Assembly: GCF_019320115.1 (NCBI RefSeq)
Contig: NC_089584.1
Span: forward strand, 104,833,111-104,897,110
Length of the DNA stretch: 64,000 nt
From: Miscanthus floridulus
Lineage: Eukaryota > Streptophyta > Magnoliopsida > Poales > Poaceae
Reading direction: 5' to 3'
Part shown: piece by piece, positions 1 through 12,169 of the stretch
Numbering within the stretch: the first letter of the stretch is position 1
Layout of the letters: each line of letters opens with the position of its first letter
The notes under the pieces: model-generated
Databases searched by the model: none
The model's input: the letters and a program-made list of their open reading frames with translations, nothing else
Told to the model about the DNA's origin: nothing
Made by a program: the position numbers and the translations under genes

Positions 1-109
1 AAAGAGTATAGGCCCTTTTGCATGAAATGTAAAGAAAATACAAAAACTAGGAGAGGCGCGGTGACCTTCGCCTATAGTTCCTCGGAGGCCATCTTTTTAC
101 ATTTGGATG

Positions 110-1210
110 TAGAACCTACGCAAACTGTCAATGTTCTAGGTGTGAGTTGTTTTGCCTTCACCGTCAGTCAGGTAGAAGGACCCGGGTCTTCAGGCGGCCT
201 TCGCCATGTATGGGCCTTCCCATTTTAGTTGAAGCTTTCCAACATTTTCTGCATTAGGTTTCCTTCTAAGGACTAGGTCTCCATCTTGTATGAGTTTTCT
301 AATCACTTGGCTATCTCTCCACTTTTTGTTTACTTTTGGTATTTTGTGTTGTTTTCCACTACTTCCAATCTTGTGCCTTCGATTGTTTCCTTGGAGTACT
401 CCACATCTTCTGTTAGGGCTTGTTTTATGACACGGAGGCTCTGATGCCTGACTTCTTCGGGCAGTATTGCTTCTTCACCATACAAGAGTTTGAACGGTGT
501 AAAGCCTGTTGTTCTGGAGGCTATAGTGTTATGGGACCACACTACCTTCAGTAGTTCCTCTACCCATTTGCCCTTGTGAAGGTTGAATAGAGTCTTCGAT
601 ATTGCTGAGAATATTACTCTATTAACTCTTTCCACCGCTCCGTTTGATTCTAGGTGGTAGACCGAAGCGAAGGCTATCTTGGTGCATATACTCTTGCAGA
701 ATTCTTTGAATTTGTCCGAGTCAAATTGTTTTCCATTGTCAACTGTTAAGGTTCTTGGTACTCCGAATCTACAAATTATGTTCTGCTAGAAAAACTTTTT
801 CACTAACTCTGATGTGATTATAGCAAGTGGCTTAGCTTCAATCCATCTTGTGAAATACTCTATCGCTACCACTACAAACTTGTTCCCCCCTTGCGATGGT
901 GGTAACGGCCCAACCAGGTCCATGCCCCATCTCTACAGGGGCCAAGTGGGTGGGATGAGTTGTACGGCAGTCGAAGGTTTTGACTGATGTGGGGAGGTGC
1001 TCTGGCATGCTTGGCATGTCTTGACAATCTCTTCTACGTCTTTGATGTGCGTAGGCCAGCAGAATCCTTGCCTGATGGCCTTCGCAGACAGTGCTCTTGG
1101 ACCAATATGTGAGCTGCATAACCCTAAGTGGATTTCTTGTAGAAGGTATTTGCCTTCGCTCTGAGGTATGCACTTGAGCAGCGGTTAGACAACCCCTTTC
1201 TTGTATAATA
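110..1210 (-). pseudogene. Integrase of the outer Ty3/gypsy element (degenerate)
   Basis: Minus-strand translation gives the integrase core: GMDLVGP with the first catalytic Asp near 930, VDNG with the second Asp near 740, and NGAVERVNR with the catalytic Glu near 630. An open stretch at 330-635 follows, with FTPFKLLYGEEAILP typical of gypsy integrases. Downstream, in another frame at about 290-220, DGDLVLRRK and KLQLKWEGPY match the integrase C-terminal SH3-like module. In-frame stops and at least one frameshift show it is not functional. The zinc-binding N-terminal part lies toward 1200, where the inner element inserted. Confidence 0.85.
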
Positions 1211-1218
1211 TTCTATCT

Positions 1219-1223
1219 ATCAG
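1219..1223. repeat. Left target-site duplication of the inner element (ATCAG)
   Basis: ATCAG lies immediately before the TGTCGGGG start of the 5' LTR, and the same five bases follow the end of the 3' LTR at 17675-17679. A 5-bp duplication is usual for Ty3/gypsy integrases. Confidence 0.95.
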
Positions 1224-2702
1224 TGTCGGGGACCTAATACTGGGGTACCCCAGGAGGTGGAACCAATAACCATCGAACGTTAAAAACTCCTGGACGGACA
1301 AGGGCGCCGCTATGTTCCTTACCCGAATGATGGAAGTTTGGTTCCATCTCACCCGATGCCTTTGGGCTAGCCCCGCCTCGCCCGAGGGCTAAGGGCTACT
1401 CTCCGCCTCGCCCGACGTCTTTAGGTTAGCCTCGCCTCACCCAAGGGCTACAGGCTGGCCTCCGCTCCGCCCAACGCCTTTGGGCAGCTCCGCCTCGCCC
1501 GAGGGCTAAAGGCTAGTCTCCGCCTCACCCGATGCCTTTGGGACAGCTCCACCTCGCCCGAGAGTTGAGGGATAGACTTCGCTTCGCCTGAACCTCGGGG
1601 GGTGGGCTCGGTCATGCCCAAGGGATAAGGACTAGATTCTGTCTTGCCCGACAACCGAAGACAAACCTCACCCCGTTCGATGTCCAAAGACTGGTTTCAT
1701 CTTACCTGATAACCTCTCCTTCGTTCTCTCATGATGATGGGTACAGAGCAAGACAAGACGTTCGGGTCAACCGCGGCTTCAAGGACCATACCCTATGCCC
1801 CGGTAGGAAAGGTACTACCAGGGAACGACTAGACGGGTGCTTTAGACCCTTCCGGGCGCCACAGAGCCCAAAAGGTATTGTAGGCACATGCTCCTCGCCC
1901 TGTAGAGTTGTAGACGCCGCCTTCAGCTCTGGGACACAGAACTCGACGAAGATATACGACAACCACTACACTTTAGAAAAGGATTTGTGATCTCCATGAA
2001 GGACGGACATGCCGTCACCACGTTATGGACCCAAGGGAGCGGCGTCCGCTTCCCGACCCCTCGGGTCCACCCAATCAAAGGACCTTGCCATAGCGCTACT
2101 CTGGACCTTGACCCCGTGTCCCTCCGACAGAGACTCATAGGAGCTAGAAGGCGTGCGGAGCAAGACTGGGCAATGTTCATAAGTCAAAACCACTGTACTA
2201 TGGCCCATACCCTTCGCAGGGTAGTATTCTACAAACATCCTGACATTCTATAGGGGGATCAATAGTATTGTAGGCGCTTATCATCCTTTCACACCCATCA
2301 GAATGGGTAACCGAGCTGGGTAGACATGAGCCACAAGGCTAGGTGGAGTACGCATCCTAAGTCCTCACCCTTGTAAAGCCGTCCCCTTCATCTATAAAAG
2401 GGGATGCGCTTCCTCCAATAAGGGGGACCGAACAACGCAAGACACACACACAGTCAAGCGGCTACCAAGCTCTTGGTCTCCTTTCGACCCTTTCCATCAG
2501 AGACTTGGGACATGTCCCTCTCTCGATCATTTGTATCCCCTACTACGAACCATTCACGGTGCTAATAACATGAGCAACAATAAACTGGACGTAGGGACAT
2601 TCAGCCCAAACCAGTATAAACCTTGTGTCCTTTAGCGCACCATCCGAGCCTAACGCACATTACTATAAATTTACTTGCCGGTGCTTGTACGAAACACCGA
2701 CA
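1224..2702 (+). repeat. 5' LTR of the inner Tat element
   Basis: It begins TGTCGGGGACC and ends CACCGACA. It is 1479 bp, the same length as the 3' copy at 16196. It holds an array of CGCCTCGCCCGA-like short repeats (about 1370-1630) and a TATA-like TATAAAAGGGG at about 2393, a plausible core promoter for the element transcript. Confidence 0.95.
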
Positions 2703-2704
2703 GT

Positions 2705-2722
2705 TGGCGTGCCAGGTAGGGG
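2705..2722 (+). other. Primer-binding site of the inner element
   Basis: TGGCGTGCCAGGTAGGGG starts two bases after the LTR and begins with TGG, the complement of a tRNA CCA end. I did not identify the tRNA. Confidence 0.75.
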
Positions 2723-2749
2723 ACTTGCGCATTCCAAATCAGGCCTCGG

Positions 2750-4858
2750 ATGGCCACCCACGCAATCAATTGGGTCGCAGGCGCACACGTGCGTTTCGGC
2801 GACCTAGATTTCATCGTCACACTAAGAGGAGAACTGGCGCTGACTCACACAGCCGCCCAGTCTCTCCCTTCCATCAACCTCAGTCGTCTAAGGCTTAAGG
2901 GCCCGCCGAGCAACTCCCTTGGACCCCAATTATCCAGGGAGGCCTCACGCAACGTCGTCCTATTTCCGGAAGGCCCCGTACGGAGCGCCCCAACAGCGTT
3001 TCTGTTCGGTCTCCACAACACTGTGGCAACCGCTGGCCACCTTCTGGCACTACGCATGGTTCAGCCGCCTACGGACAGCGAGTTCATGGGGGTAATCAAA
3101 CATGATCTAGAGACACTCTATGGGCTCCTCGAGGAGGAACCAGAGTCGTCCTCTAGCTCTAACTCTAGTAAGGGGAGCCATCACCCTTCCTAGGAATGCT
3201 TCATGGCACGGACCCCTAAGGGGCACGTTGAGGACGTCTCCGGGGAAGAGGCTACCCCTACAAACAACCCTAACAGTGGATCCAGGGAAGAGACGACAGC
3301 CCCATCTCGCCTAAGGATGGAGCAGCTGAGGGCCCGCAAGCTAGAGATCGATGAGGCCAGACAAGGGCTCGTTCAGGAATACACGGACATCAATCGCGAG
3401 ATTGAACGCCGCAAAGACGGGGGGCGTGCGCGTGCCACGGCCCGCACCATACACCAAAGGATCCTCACCAACGACGGGACCCTTCCTCACTTCACTCGGG
3501 CGAGCCAAAACATCGCCATAGCAACCGCCTTGCTGCATGGCCTATAGGAGGCCGCGACGTCCGAGGATCGCCGTGCCCGTCGAGAAATTCGCATGTTGCT
3601 CGAGCATGCGGCGACGCAGCAGGTGGATGGTTTGTTGTCTTGACGACGCGAATCCAACACCAGCCAACGCACGCCCTCATTGCGTCCCACCAAGGACGCG
3701 TCTGTTCACCAAACACCGCCAGGCAACAAGCAGCCCTCCGCCATCCCGGTGCATCAACGTCTCAGCCACGACCGCGATGTGCGCAGCACCATCAACGCCC
3801 GCAGGCACGTCCACGGCGACGCAGGAGAAGCAGCCTGCCACGGCTACCATCCCCGACATGGTGGATGCTACGATAGCGGCGAGGACCGAAGCCTGAGCCC
3901 TGGCCTGCCAGGCCCTCAGGCCTTTGGCCAACACATCCTCAACGCTCCGTTCCCGCTAAGGTATCGACCACCTACCAACATCCCTAAATATTCTGGCGAA
4001 ACAAATCCCGGGCTTTGGCTCGAAGACTATCGACTTGCATGTCAGGCCGGTGGTGCGAGTGATGATGATTTCATTATTCGCAATCTCCCGCTGTTCTTGG
4101 CCGATTTGGCGCGAGCATGGCTAGAGCACCTACCGTCCAACGCCATTCAAAGTTGGGCGGATCTAACGGAGATCTTCGTGGGCAACTTCCAGGGCACGTA
4201 CAAATGCCATGGAAACCCATGGGACCTCAAGAACTACCGCCAGAAGGCCGATGAAACCCTCCACGGGTACATCCGGTGCTTTTCTCGGCGGTGCAATGAG
4301 CTCCCTAACGTCGCCGACACCGACGTGATAGGAGCCTTCCTATCCGGGACAACCTGCGAATCCCTGGTCCACAAGCTAGGATGTAGGGGCCCACAAACTA
4401 CCAAGGAACTCCTGGACATCGCCACTAGTCACGCCTATGGAGAGGAGGCGGTCAGAGCCATCTTCGATCGCTCCGACGGAAAGATGAGGCGGGACGAGGA
4501 CACCGGCGAAGGCGCCTCCAACCGTCCCGCCAAAAGGAAAAATAAGAAGTAACGGCGTGACAACTCGCTCGTGGCCACTGCCAACTGCAAAGGTGGCTAG
4601 AAGCTTGCGGAGGGCACTCCAAACCACTTCGAGAAAATGCTCGAGGGGCTATGCCCAAACCACGCCTTCCCGGCCAAGCATCTATACAAGGATTGTGGCC
4701 TTACACGCAAAAACTTGTCCGAGGGCCTTAACAAAGGGGAGCAGGGGAAGGAACCTGTTCCTGCTACAGACAACGCAGAGGAGAAGGACGATGCCTTCCC
4801 AACGCCGACCGGTGCCCTCATGATCTTCAAAGGATCAATGGCCTACGACTCCAAGCGC
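2750..4858 (+). pseudogene. gag of the inner Tat element (frameshifted)
   Basis: Pieces of gag lie in different frames at 2750-3193, 3203-3547 and 3680-4552. The last holds the retrotransposon gag (capsid) domain: PPTNIPKYSGETNPGLWLED, then ARAWLEHLP, IQSWADL and VGNFQGTY, then TLHGYIRCFSRRCNELP. An acidic/serine-rich segment (EEEPESSSSSNSS) near 3130-3190 and a basic tail near 4530 flank it. After a TAA at 4550-4552 the frame continues (HFEKMLEGLCPNHAFP, about 4620-4670) into the nucleocapsid/protease linker. Gag would form the virus-like particle; this copy cannot be read through. Confidence 0.88.
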
Positions 4859-4903
4859 CGCTAGAAGGTCGCGCGCCGCGAGGTCTATATAGCCGGACCG
4901 GCC

Positions 4904-5596
4904 ATGCCTGCCTTCCTCCGGTGGTCGGAATCCACCATAACCTTTGACCAGACTGACCATCCAGATGCCGTCCCACACCCGGGAAGGTACCCGCTTGTCG
5001 TCGATCCGATTGTCGGTCTAAAGCGGCTCACGAAAGTACTGATGGACGGAGACAGCTGCCTCAACATCATGTACGCCAAGATGCTCGACGAGATGGGCGT
5101 CGACCGAACCAACCTCTGCCCCATCCAAGTGCCTTTCCATGGTGTCGTACCTAGTAGGCAGGCCATGCCACTAGGGCAAATCGATCTGCCCGTCACTTTC
5201 GGGGATCGGTCCAATTATCGGACTGAGACCCTCACCTTCGACGTAGTGGGATTCCCGGGGACTTTCCATGCCATCCTGGGATGACCATGCTACGCGAAGT
5301 TCATGGCCGTCCCCAATTATACGTACCTTAAGCTGAAGATGCCAAGCCCCCGTGGGGTCATCACCATCGGCACCTCCTTCCAGCGCGCTTACGTGTGCGA
5401 AGTCAAATGCTGCGGACACGCATCCGCAGTCATCGCCTCTGAAGAGCTCGCCACCCTTAGGGAGGAGGTCGTTGAAGAGGCACCCGATGCGAAGAGGTCG
5501 TTCGAATTGGTGGAAGGACCCAAGGAGGTCCTCTTGGACCCTAGCAACTCCGAGGGCAAAAAAGTCTGTATCAGGACCGCGCTCTCCTCCGAATAG
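4904..5596 (+). pseudogene. Retropepsin-like protease of the inner Tat element
   Basis: Translation gives VLMDGDSCLNIMYAKMLDEM, the position of the Asp protease active site. The family usually has D-S/T/G-G-S-S here; this copy has DGDS, so a conserved Gly is changed. The flanking YPLVVDPIVGLKRL and FDVVGFPGTFHAILG match the family. A TGA at 5282-5284 (normally Arg) and a TAG at 5594-5596 break the frame. It would process the Gag-Pol polyprotein. Confidence 0.82.
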
Positions 5597-5722
5597 GAAA
5601 GTGCGCTCGTCGACTTTCTCCGCGATAACAAAGACATCTTTGCATGGACACCCTCAGATATGCTAGGCATCTCGAGGGAGGTTGCCGAGCATACTCTCTA
5701 GATCCTCCTGGGCTCCAGGCCG

Positions 5723-6474
5723 ATGAAGCAACGCCTGCACTGCTTCGATGAGGAAAAACGCCGAGCCATCGGTGAAGAGATAGCAAAACTATTAGCTGTG
5801 GGGATCATCGAGGAAGTACACCACCCAGAGTGGTTAGCAAATCCTATTCTTATGCAAAAAAAGAGCGGGAAATGGAGAGTGTGTATCGATTACACAGGCC
5901 TCAATAAGGCATCTCCAAAGGATCTATTTTCTTTGCCACGAATAGACCAAATAGTCGATTCCACCTCGGGGTGCGAAACCCTCTACTTCCTTGAGGCATA
6001 CTCTAGCTACCACCAGATCGCGATGAAGGAGTCCGACCAGCTCGCGACATCTTTTATCACCCCCTTTGGATCATTCTGCTATATTTCAATGCCGTTCGGT
6101 CTGAAGAACGCTGGGGCAACTTACCAGTGCTACATGCTCAACTGCTTCGGCGACCTCATCGGGCAGACCGTTGAGGCCTACGTCGACGACATCGTAGTCA
6201 AATCCAAGCGAGCTGATCACCTTATCACCGACCTTGAACAAACCTTTGCGAAACTCTAGGCTAACGGCATCAAACTCAACCCCGAACAATGTGTTTTCGG
6301 GGTACTGAGGGGCATGCTGCTCGGTTTCATTGTCTCCGAGCGCGGCATCGAAGCCAACCGGAGAAGATATCAGTCATCACAAAGATGGGCCCGATCCAAA
6401 ACATAAAGGGGGTTCAGCGGATCATAGGGTGCCTTGCCGCCCTCAGCCGATTGATTTCACGCCTCGACGAATGA
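5723..6474 (+). pseudogene. Reverse transcriptase of the inner Tat element
   Basis: An open stretch (5723-6259) covers the RT fingers and palm: KRRAIGEEIAKLL, NPILMQKKSGKWRVCIDYTG, LNKASPKDLFSLPRID, then YVDDIVVKSK with the catalytic YVDD near 6180. The usual LDAYSGYHQI is LEAYSSYHQI here, so the first catalytic Asp is Glu. A TAG at 6257 and a one-base deletion near 6358 precede the thumb segment (GVQRIIGCLAALSRLISR, 6411-6465), which ends at TGA 6472. Confidence 0.92.
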
Positions 6475-6996
6475 GGACTCCCCCTTTATCGACTCCTGAA
6501 GAAATCTGACCGCTTCGAGTGGACAGCCGAGGCTCAGGAGGTTCTTGACATGGTTAAGCAATTTCTAACTAAACCTCTGGTCCTAGTTCCTCCATGCAAT
6601 GGAGAATCCCTCCTACTATATATATCGGCCACCACGCAAGTTGTCAGCTCCGCCTTAGTGGTAGAGCGAGAGGAAGAGGGGCATGCCTTCAAGGTACAAC
6701 ACCCTGTGTATTTTATCAGCGAGGTGCTATCCGACTCCAAAACCCGTTATTCCCAAATCCAGAAACTCCTCTACACTGTCCTCATCACCAAGAGAAAGCT
6801 ACGCCACTACTTCGAGTCACACCCTATAATAGTCGTGACGTCTTTCCCCCTTGGCGAGGTCGTTTGTAGCCAGGATGCTACAGGAAGAACCGCAAAGTGA
6901 GCGCTCGAGCTAATGGATCAAGGCATTACTTATGCCTCCCGAACAGCGATCAAATCCTAGGTGCTGGCTAACTTCTTCGTGGAGTGGATCGAGGTC
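6475..6996 (+). pseudogene. RNase H of the inner Tat element
   Basis: Continues from RT with GLPLYRLLKKSDRFEWTAEA (linker), then LLLYISATTQVVSSALVVER and HPVYFISEVLSDSKTRYSQI, the gypsy RNase H signature. The first metal-binding position, often Asp/Ser, reads ISAT. TGA at 6898 and TAGs at 6958 and 6997 interrupt the tail (ALELMDQGITYASRTAIKS). Confidence 0.85.
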
Positions 6997-6999
6997 TAG

Positions 7000-7602
7000 A
7001 TGCCACCAGCAGCCATCGATCAAGGGTATTGGACGATGTACTTCGATGGATCACTGATGAAGAAAGGCGTTAGCGTAGGACTAGTCTTCATATCTCCCCT
7101 TGGGGTCCACATGAGGTACATGGTATGGCTCCATTTTCCCTCATCAAACAATATCGCAGAATATGAAGCGCTCATCAATGGCCTACGAATCGCCATCGAG
7201 CTAGGCATCCGACGTCTCGATGTCAGAGGCGACTCCTAGCTGGTCGTCAACCAGGTCATGAAGGAGTCGAGCTGCCATGACGCCAAGATGGAGGCATACT
7301 GTCAAGAAGTCCGACAACTGGAGGACAAATTCGACGGCCTCGAACTCAATCACATCCCAAGGCGCCTCAACGAAGCAGCTGACACACTCGCGCAAGCAGC
7401 ATCCGGCCAAGAGCCAGTCCCTGCAGGTGTCTTTGCCAGTGATCAACACAAACCCTCGGTGTGCTATGCGGGGTCGGAACAAGCCAACGATGGCCCATCT
7501 AGTCCGACCCTAGGGGCTGATCCGCCAACTGCTCTGCCTGACCCCAAGGTTATGGAGCTTGAAGAGGACCCAGCATCGGAGTCCGACCCTCCCGATGACT
7601 AG
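7000..7602 (+). pseudogene. Second (archaeal-type) RNase H of the inner Tat element
   Basis: WTMYFDGSLMKKG...VGLVFISPLG, then NNIAEYEALINGLRIAIELGIRRLDVRGDS, is the extra RNase H typical of Tat elements, with Asp in FDGS, Glu in AEYEAL and Asp in RGDS visible. A TAG at 7237-7239 follows RGDS at the usual Gln (RGDSQLV). The domain continues as KMEAYCQEVRQLEDKF and IPRRLNEAADTLAQAAS to about 7410, then an acidic linker to TAG 7600. Confidence 0.9.
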
Positions 7603-8835
7603 AGAACGCTTTACCTCGACTACCTCCTCCGCGACATACTACCAGTAGACAAGACGGAAGCCCGATGGCTCGCACGACGCGCCAAGTCCTTCGTTCTTGT
7701 AGAGGGCGAACTCTACAAACGGAGTTACTTCGGGATTCTGCAACTCTATATCCCTGGCAAATAGGGAAAACTCCTGCTAGGTGATATCCATGGTGGAGTC
7801 TGCGGTCATCATGCCGCACCAAGGACCTTGGTTGGGAATGCATTCCGACAAGGATTCTACTGGCCCACCGCAGTAGCCGATGCCGAGCAAATTGTACGCA
7901 CCTGCGAAGGGTATCAGTACTACGCTCGGCAAACTCACCTCCCGGCCCAGGCACTCCAGATGATCCCCATCACGTGGCCCTTCATGGTCTAGGGGCTCGA
8001 CCTGGTTGGGCCACTCAAAAAGGCACCCGGGGGCTTCACCCACCTGCTTGTCACCATAGACAAGTTTACAAAATGGATTGAAGCTCGACCAATATCCACG
8101 ATCAAATCTGAGCAAGCTGTGCTATTCTTCCTCGACATCATCCATCGCTTTGGAGTACCGAACTCCATCATCATAGACAATGGCACGTAGTTCACCGGTA
8201 GGAAATTCATTCGATTCTGTGATGAACAACACATCCAGATCAATTAGGCAGCCGTCGCGCACCCCCGGACGAACGGGCAGGTCGAGCGTGCAAATGGCAT
8301 GCTCCTGCAAGGCCTTAAGCCAAGAATTTTCAACCAGTTGAACAAATTCGGCACGCGCTGGCTCGCTGAGCTTTCGGCCATACTCTGGAGCCTGAGGACA
8401 ACTCCTAGCCGAGCCACTGGCTACACACCCTTCTTTATGGTCCATGGTTCCGAGGCCATTCTCCCAGTAGACTTTGACTATGGAGCACCAAGAATCAGAG
8501 CATACGACGAACAGGGGGGCGAGGCATCCCACCAAGACACCATGGACTAGCTAGATGAAGCCCGCAACATTGCCCTCCTCCATTCAGCAACGTACCAGCA
8601 GGCGTTGCAATGGTACCACAGCCAACAGGTGCGGGGTCGAGCCTTCAACGTCGGAGACCATGTCCTCTGCCTTGTATAGAGCAATAAGGACCGCCACAAA
8701 CTCTCACCGCCCTAGGAGGGTCCCTACGTCATCGCGGAAGTACTTCGCTCGGGCTCCTATAGATTGAAAACCATCAATGGCGAGGTCTTCACCAATGCCT
8801 GGAACGTTGAGCAGCTACATCATTTCTACCCTTAA
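7603..8835 (+). pseudogene. Integrase of the inner Tat element
   Basis: In one frame across several TAG stops: the zinc-binding module (GGVCGHHAAPRTL, CEGYQYY; about 7790-7925), the core GLDLVGPLKKAPGG (Asp near 8000), FGVPNSIIIDNGT (second Asp near 8178), HPRTNGQVERANGML (Glu near 8284), then FMVHGSEAILPVDFDY and the C-terminal module NVGDHVLCLV ... EGPYVIAEVL, ending LHHFYP and a natural TAA at 8833. In-frame TAGs at 7762, 7990, 8188, 8245, 8548, 8677 and 8713 are the only disruptions seen. The second Cys of the zinc finger (normally CxxCQ) reads CEGYQ. It would join element cDNA to the genome. Confidence 0.93.
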
Positions 8836-11800
8836 ATAAACGCATACTCTTCCTTATCAATTTTTGTCATTACAAAACCTCGATCCTTAGTAACTTCCAA
8901 CCCCTGCAAATTGTGAGGGGTCAGACCTCACTCAGGGGTTGACATGAATGATACGAGTACGCTTGCAAAAACTTCCTGTGTTATATTTGCAAACGTTCTC
9001 TAAGTTTTCCGATTCTTCTCGTAAAAAAATCCTAAGGACTAAGATTTTAGGAACAAATTCTAAGTACAACTGGTAGGACTGCGAGAGACCCACACCCCAG
9101 CGGCTATGACCTCTTTGCTCACCAGCGCAATCAGAATTATTTCACCCGCACTCTTAGTTTCTTACGGCTTAAACCATGGGAAGGGTCGGAGGGCACAAAA
9201 ACCTTTTTTGCAGAAAGAGGAAGCTAAAGGGCCGTTTGCCGTAACAAAAGATGAAAATTTGTTCATTTTTTTGCACAAGTTCACCACTTACAAAGTGATT
9301 TCATCACAAAAAAGACTAATATACTTGTAAATTCAGAGGACTGTTTACTCAGGGGCTTCCCCACAACATTATTCAATTACAGTCTCTGCCTAGCTGTACT
9401 ACAAGTACTGCTGCGGTCGCCGCGCCACGCTCTCCATCGGCAATGCCCGGGGCATGTACATGGGCCAGTTCGTCTACTGCGGCCGTCGCGCCACGCTCTC
9501 CATCGGCAATGCCTAGGGCATGTACATGGGCTAGTTCGTCTACTGCGGCCGCCGCGCCACGCTCTCCATCGGCAACGCCCAGGGCATGTACACGGGCTAG
9601 TTCGTCTACTGTGGCCGCCACGCCATGCTCTCCATTGGCAACACCCGGGGCATGTGCATGGGCCAGTTCGTCTACTGTGGCCACCGTGCCATGCTCTCCA
9701 TCGGCGATGTCCCGCCGCTCCGCAGGATCCTCAAAGGCACCGTCACCTGCAATGACGAGCTCCACACCAGCAACTGCAGCGCCTCTGTTGGGGCGACCAG
9801 GGACTACGCCATCGTCGTCAACCGCAACCCCGACAACGACGCCTCCACCGGGGGCATCCAGGGACTACGCCATCGTCGTCAGCCGCAACCCTAACAACGG
9901 CGTTAGGGCAGGAAACACCTCCTGCCAAAGGAGGGACACAGCGAACGACGGCAAAGTCGACGACGTACGGCGCCCTCCGGCGCTCCTTCCCCTTCGGCAG
10001 CAGCGACTCCTTAGCAAGGGTGGCTCATACCATCTCATCTATGTTGGATGACCTCTAGCCCAACATCACACTCTAGATTCATGAGCAGATCAGTGAGTTT
10101 CTCTCTCTCTCTGGCATTACCCTTCCTCACTCAGGAACCGCCACAACGCACGGACGCATTCGGTGGAAAGGAAGAAGAAGGAGAGGTAGCAGCTCAGAGG
10201 CATAATAGGAGGTGGGATGAGAACTCCCCTCCCCCTCCCTATTTAAAGAGGAGGCACTGTAGCTAAGGAAAGGCGAAAGGTTGGGACAAAAAACTCTCTC
10301 CCTTCCCTTGCTTAAATACGAAATCAATGCTGATAGACACCTGAGGGGACACGCCGGAACTGATGGGATGCGCTCTGGTCAACGAGGCGCCCCCCGGTCA
10401 AATAGGATACTGCCTAAGTATGGCCCGCCACTGACCCGCTCCGGACGCGGCAATTAAGGCGCCCACATGGGCAGACGACCCTTCGCCTCCCCATATAGGA
10501 TCACAGAACGATTCGACGATAGGACCTCTATGAATGGGAGCCTAGCGGATCTCCTGGGTCAACCGTGCGGCCCAGGAGAGACGATGAATGAATGTCCAAA
10601 GAAAGATAAGCATCTCTGCCTTCTTACTTTACGCGTTAAAATTCATTACCGAGCTTCCGACCCTGTCAAACAGCAGGGACACGAACATCACTCGGGGGCT
10701 ACTGAGGATGTCTACCAGTCTAGACATCCTCCCCACCTGACCCCTCCATACGCTTGAAACCAGGGGCGCGGAATACGGGCATAGAACTTTGAGTAAAACT
10801 GGACGAATTAGCAGACCCTATGCCCCGATAGCTACGGTGTTTCTGTTCACTAGAATAATCATACTCAATGCCCCCGCACCTCTAGCTTTGACATCTGCCT
10901 TCTCAAGAAGGGTTCAGAGGGGGCCGCTTATAGAATCTCCCCCAAAGGAGAAGCTGTCAGGTCACCCAAGTCAATCGAACAACTCGGACCGCCACCGAGA
11001 TACAAAAAACAAAGAACAGCGATTCTTATGCAGGTTACTCCAACCTCGTCACAAACATCAAGGCCCGAACCCCGCACAAACACATCTGGTAGGAGCTGGT
11101 AGGAGCTTTCCATCACTCATGCCACCAAGGTAACGTTACCGACCCCGCCTTCATTTCGATTAAATTACACATTCAAACATTACATATGCAAAACGTTGCA
11201 TCCCAACGCTTCATGTCATGTCACGAAACGGCCATCGCCTCATTCGATATAGGTGGCAGCAGGCCGAGGTTCGAAGGCCGGCCCACGAAGGGCTCGAGGC
11301 CGCCTTGTGCCAAACAGAGCTAGGGAGAAATAACTGAGACGAGCCCCAGTGGCCCTGCCCGACCCCGGTCAGAAGCAGATAGGGACGTCTCAACCTTTTC
11401 TCGTTCGATTCTAACCCCAAGCAAAACCCATAGAATCTCCATCGAGGAGAGGCCATCGGGCCACCTGAGCCTATCGAATAGCTTGGGCATCTGCCGGGAG
11501 GCAGGTTAAGAAGTTGCGGAATGCCACCAGAGGGCTCTTCCGACCCCATCAGCAGATGATGGACATGGATTCCACATGAACATACCCGTTAGCGAGCACA
11601 TTGAGAACCACACTCAAGCCACCGAGGCAAGTGTTGTTTACTCAGCCCCTCTAATTACAAAAATCGAGGATGGGGTAACACGCAAATTACGGCCGACCCC
11701 TATCAGACCCTGACAAGGCCTGGGGGCTCGAGCCGCTCAATACAGGGACACAGGTTCGAAGGCCATCCCTTGTTGAGCCCATAGAGTCCCCATTTGTGGA

Positions 11801-12169
11801 TTTCTGTTGGAAGACAGGGCGGGGAATATTGCAACGCCATCCAAGGACTTCGTCGACCCAATCACAAAAACCACAGAATGGGATTCCATCTGAACATTCC
11901 GGTCTCCAGTAACACCGAACCCCAGCAAATGCAGAGGGTCAGACCTTACTCGGGGGCTGGTTAAGGTACGGCTACCTCTCTTCCTTTTTTCGAAACAATC
12001 TCCTCGCATCAAGACCAGCGGCAAGATTCGGGGGAACAGATTGGTAAGATCGCAAAAAATCAAACAAAATGAAATTATGAAGCAAAATCATGAAACTGCT
12101 TCTAGACTCGACAGTACCGAGACTTGTTCACTTATTACATATAAGTTTTGTTCAAAATTATTCAACTGA
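8836..12169 (+). other. Non-coding region between pol and the antisense gene of the inner element
   Basis: No sense-strand gene is supported here. It holds a 66-bp tandem array (9411-9720), purine-rich runs and phrases repeated in diverged form, such as AGAATCTCC followed by a 'GGGCCACC...AATCGAA' context near 10935 and 11430, and a 'GCAAA...GGGTCAGACC' phrase near 8905 and 11930. Variable repeat-rich 3' regions are known for Tat/Ogre elements. Confidence 0.7.
9411..9720 (+). repeat. 66-bp tandem repeat, about 4.7 copies
   Basis: CTGCGGCCGCCGCGCCACGC-like units start at 9411, 9477, 9543, 9609 and 9675, exactly 66 bp apart; the last is partial. Because 66 is a multiple of three, repeats appear in every reading frame; the minus strand is open for 130 codons (9765-9373) with a 22-residue repeat containing VDELAHVHA and ADGERGA. 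I see no sign that this is a translated host gene. Confidence 0.92.

Noticed and set aside
1987..2253. Open frames inside the 5' LTR
   Set aside because: They overlap on both strands and recur, broken, in the 3' LTR; LTRs do not encode these proteins.
2705..2722. A tRNA gene fragment
   Set aside because: Position two bases after the LTR and length fit a primer-binding site; no cloverleaf is present.
9411..9765. Regularly spaced repeats that could suggest a CRISPR array
   Set aside because: Units are contiguous 66-bp tandem copies with no spacers, inside a plant retrotransposon.
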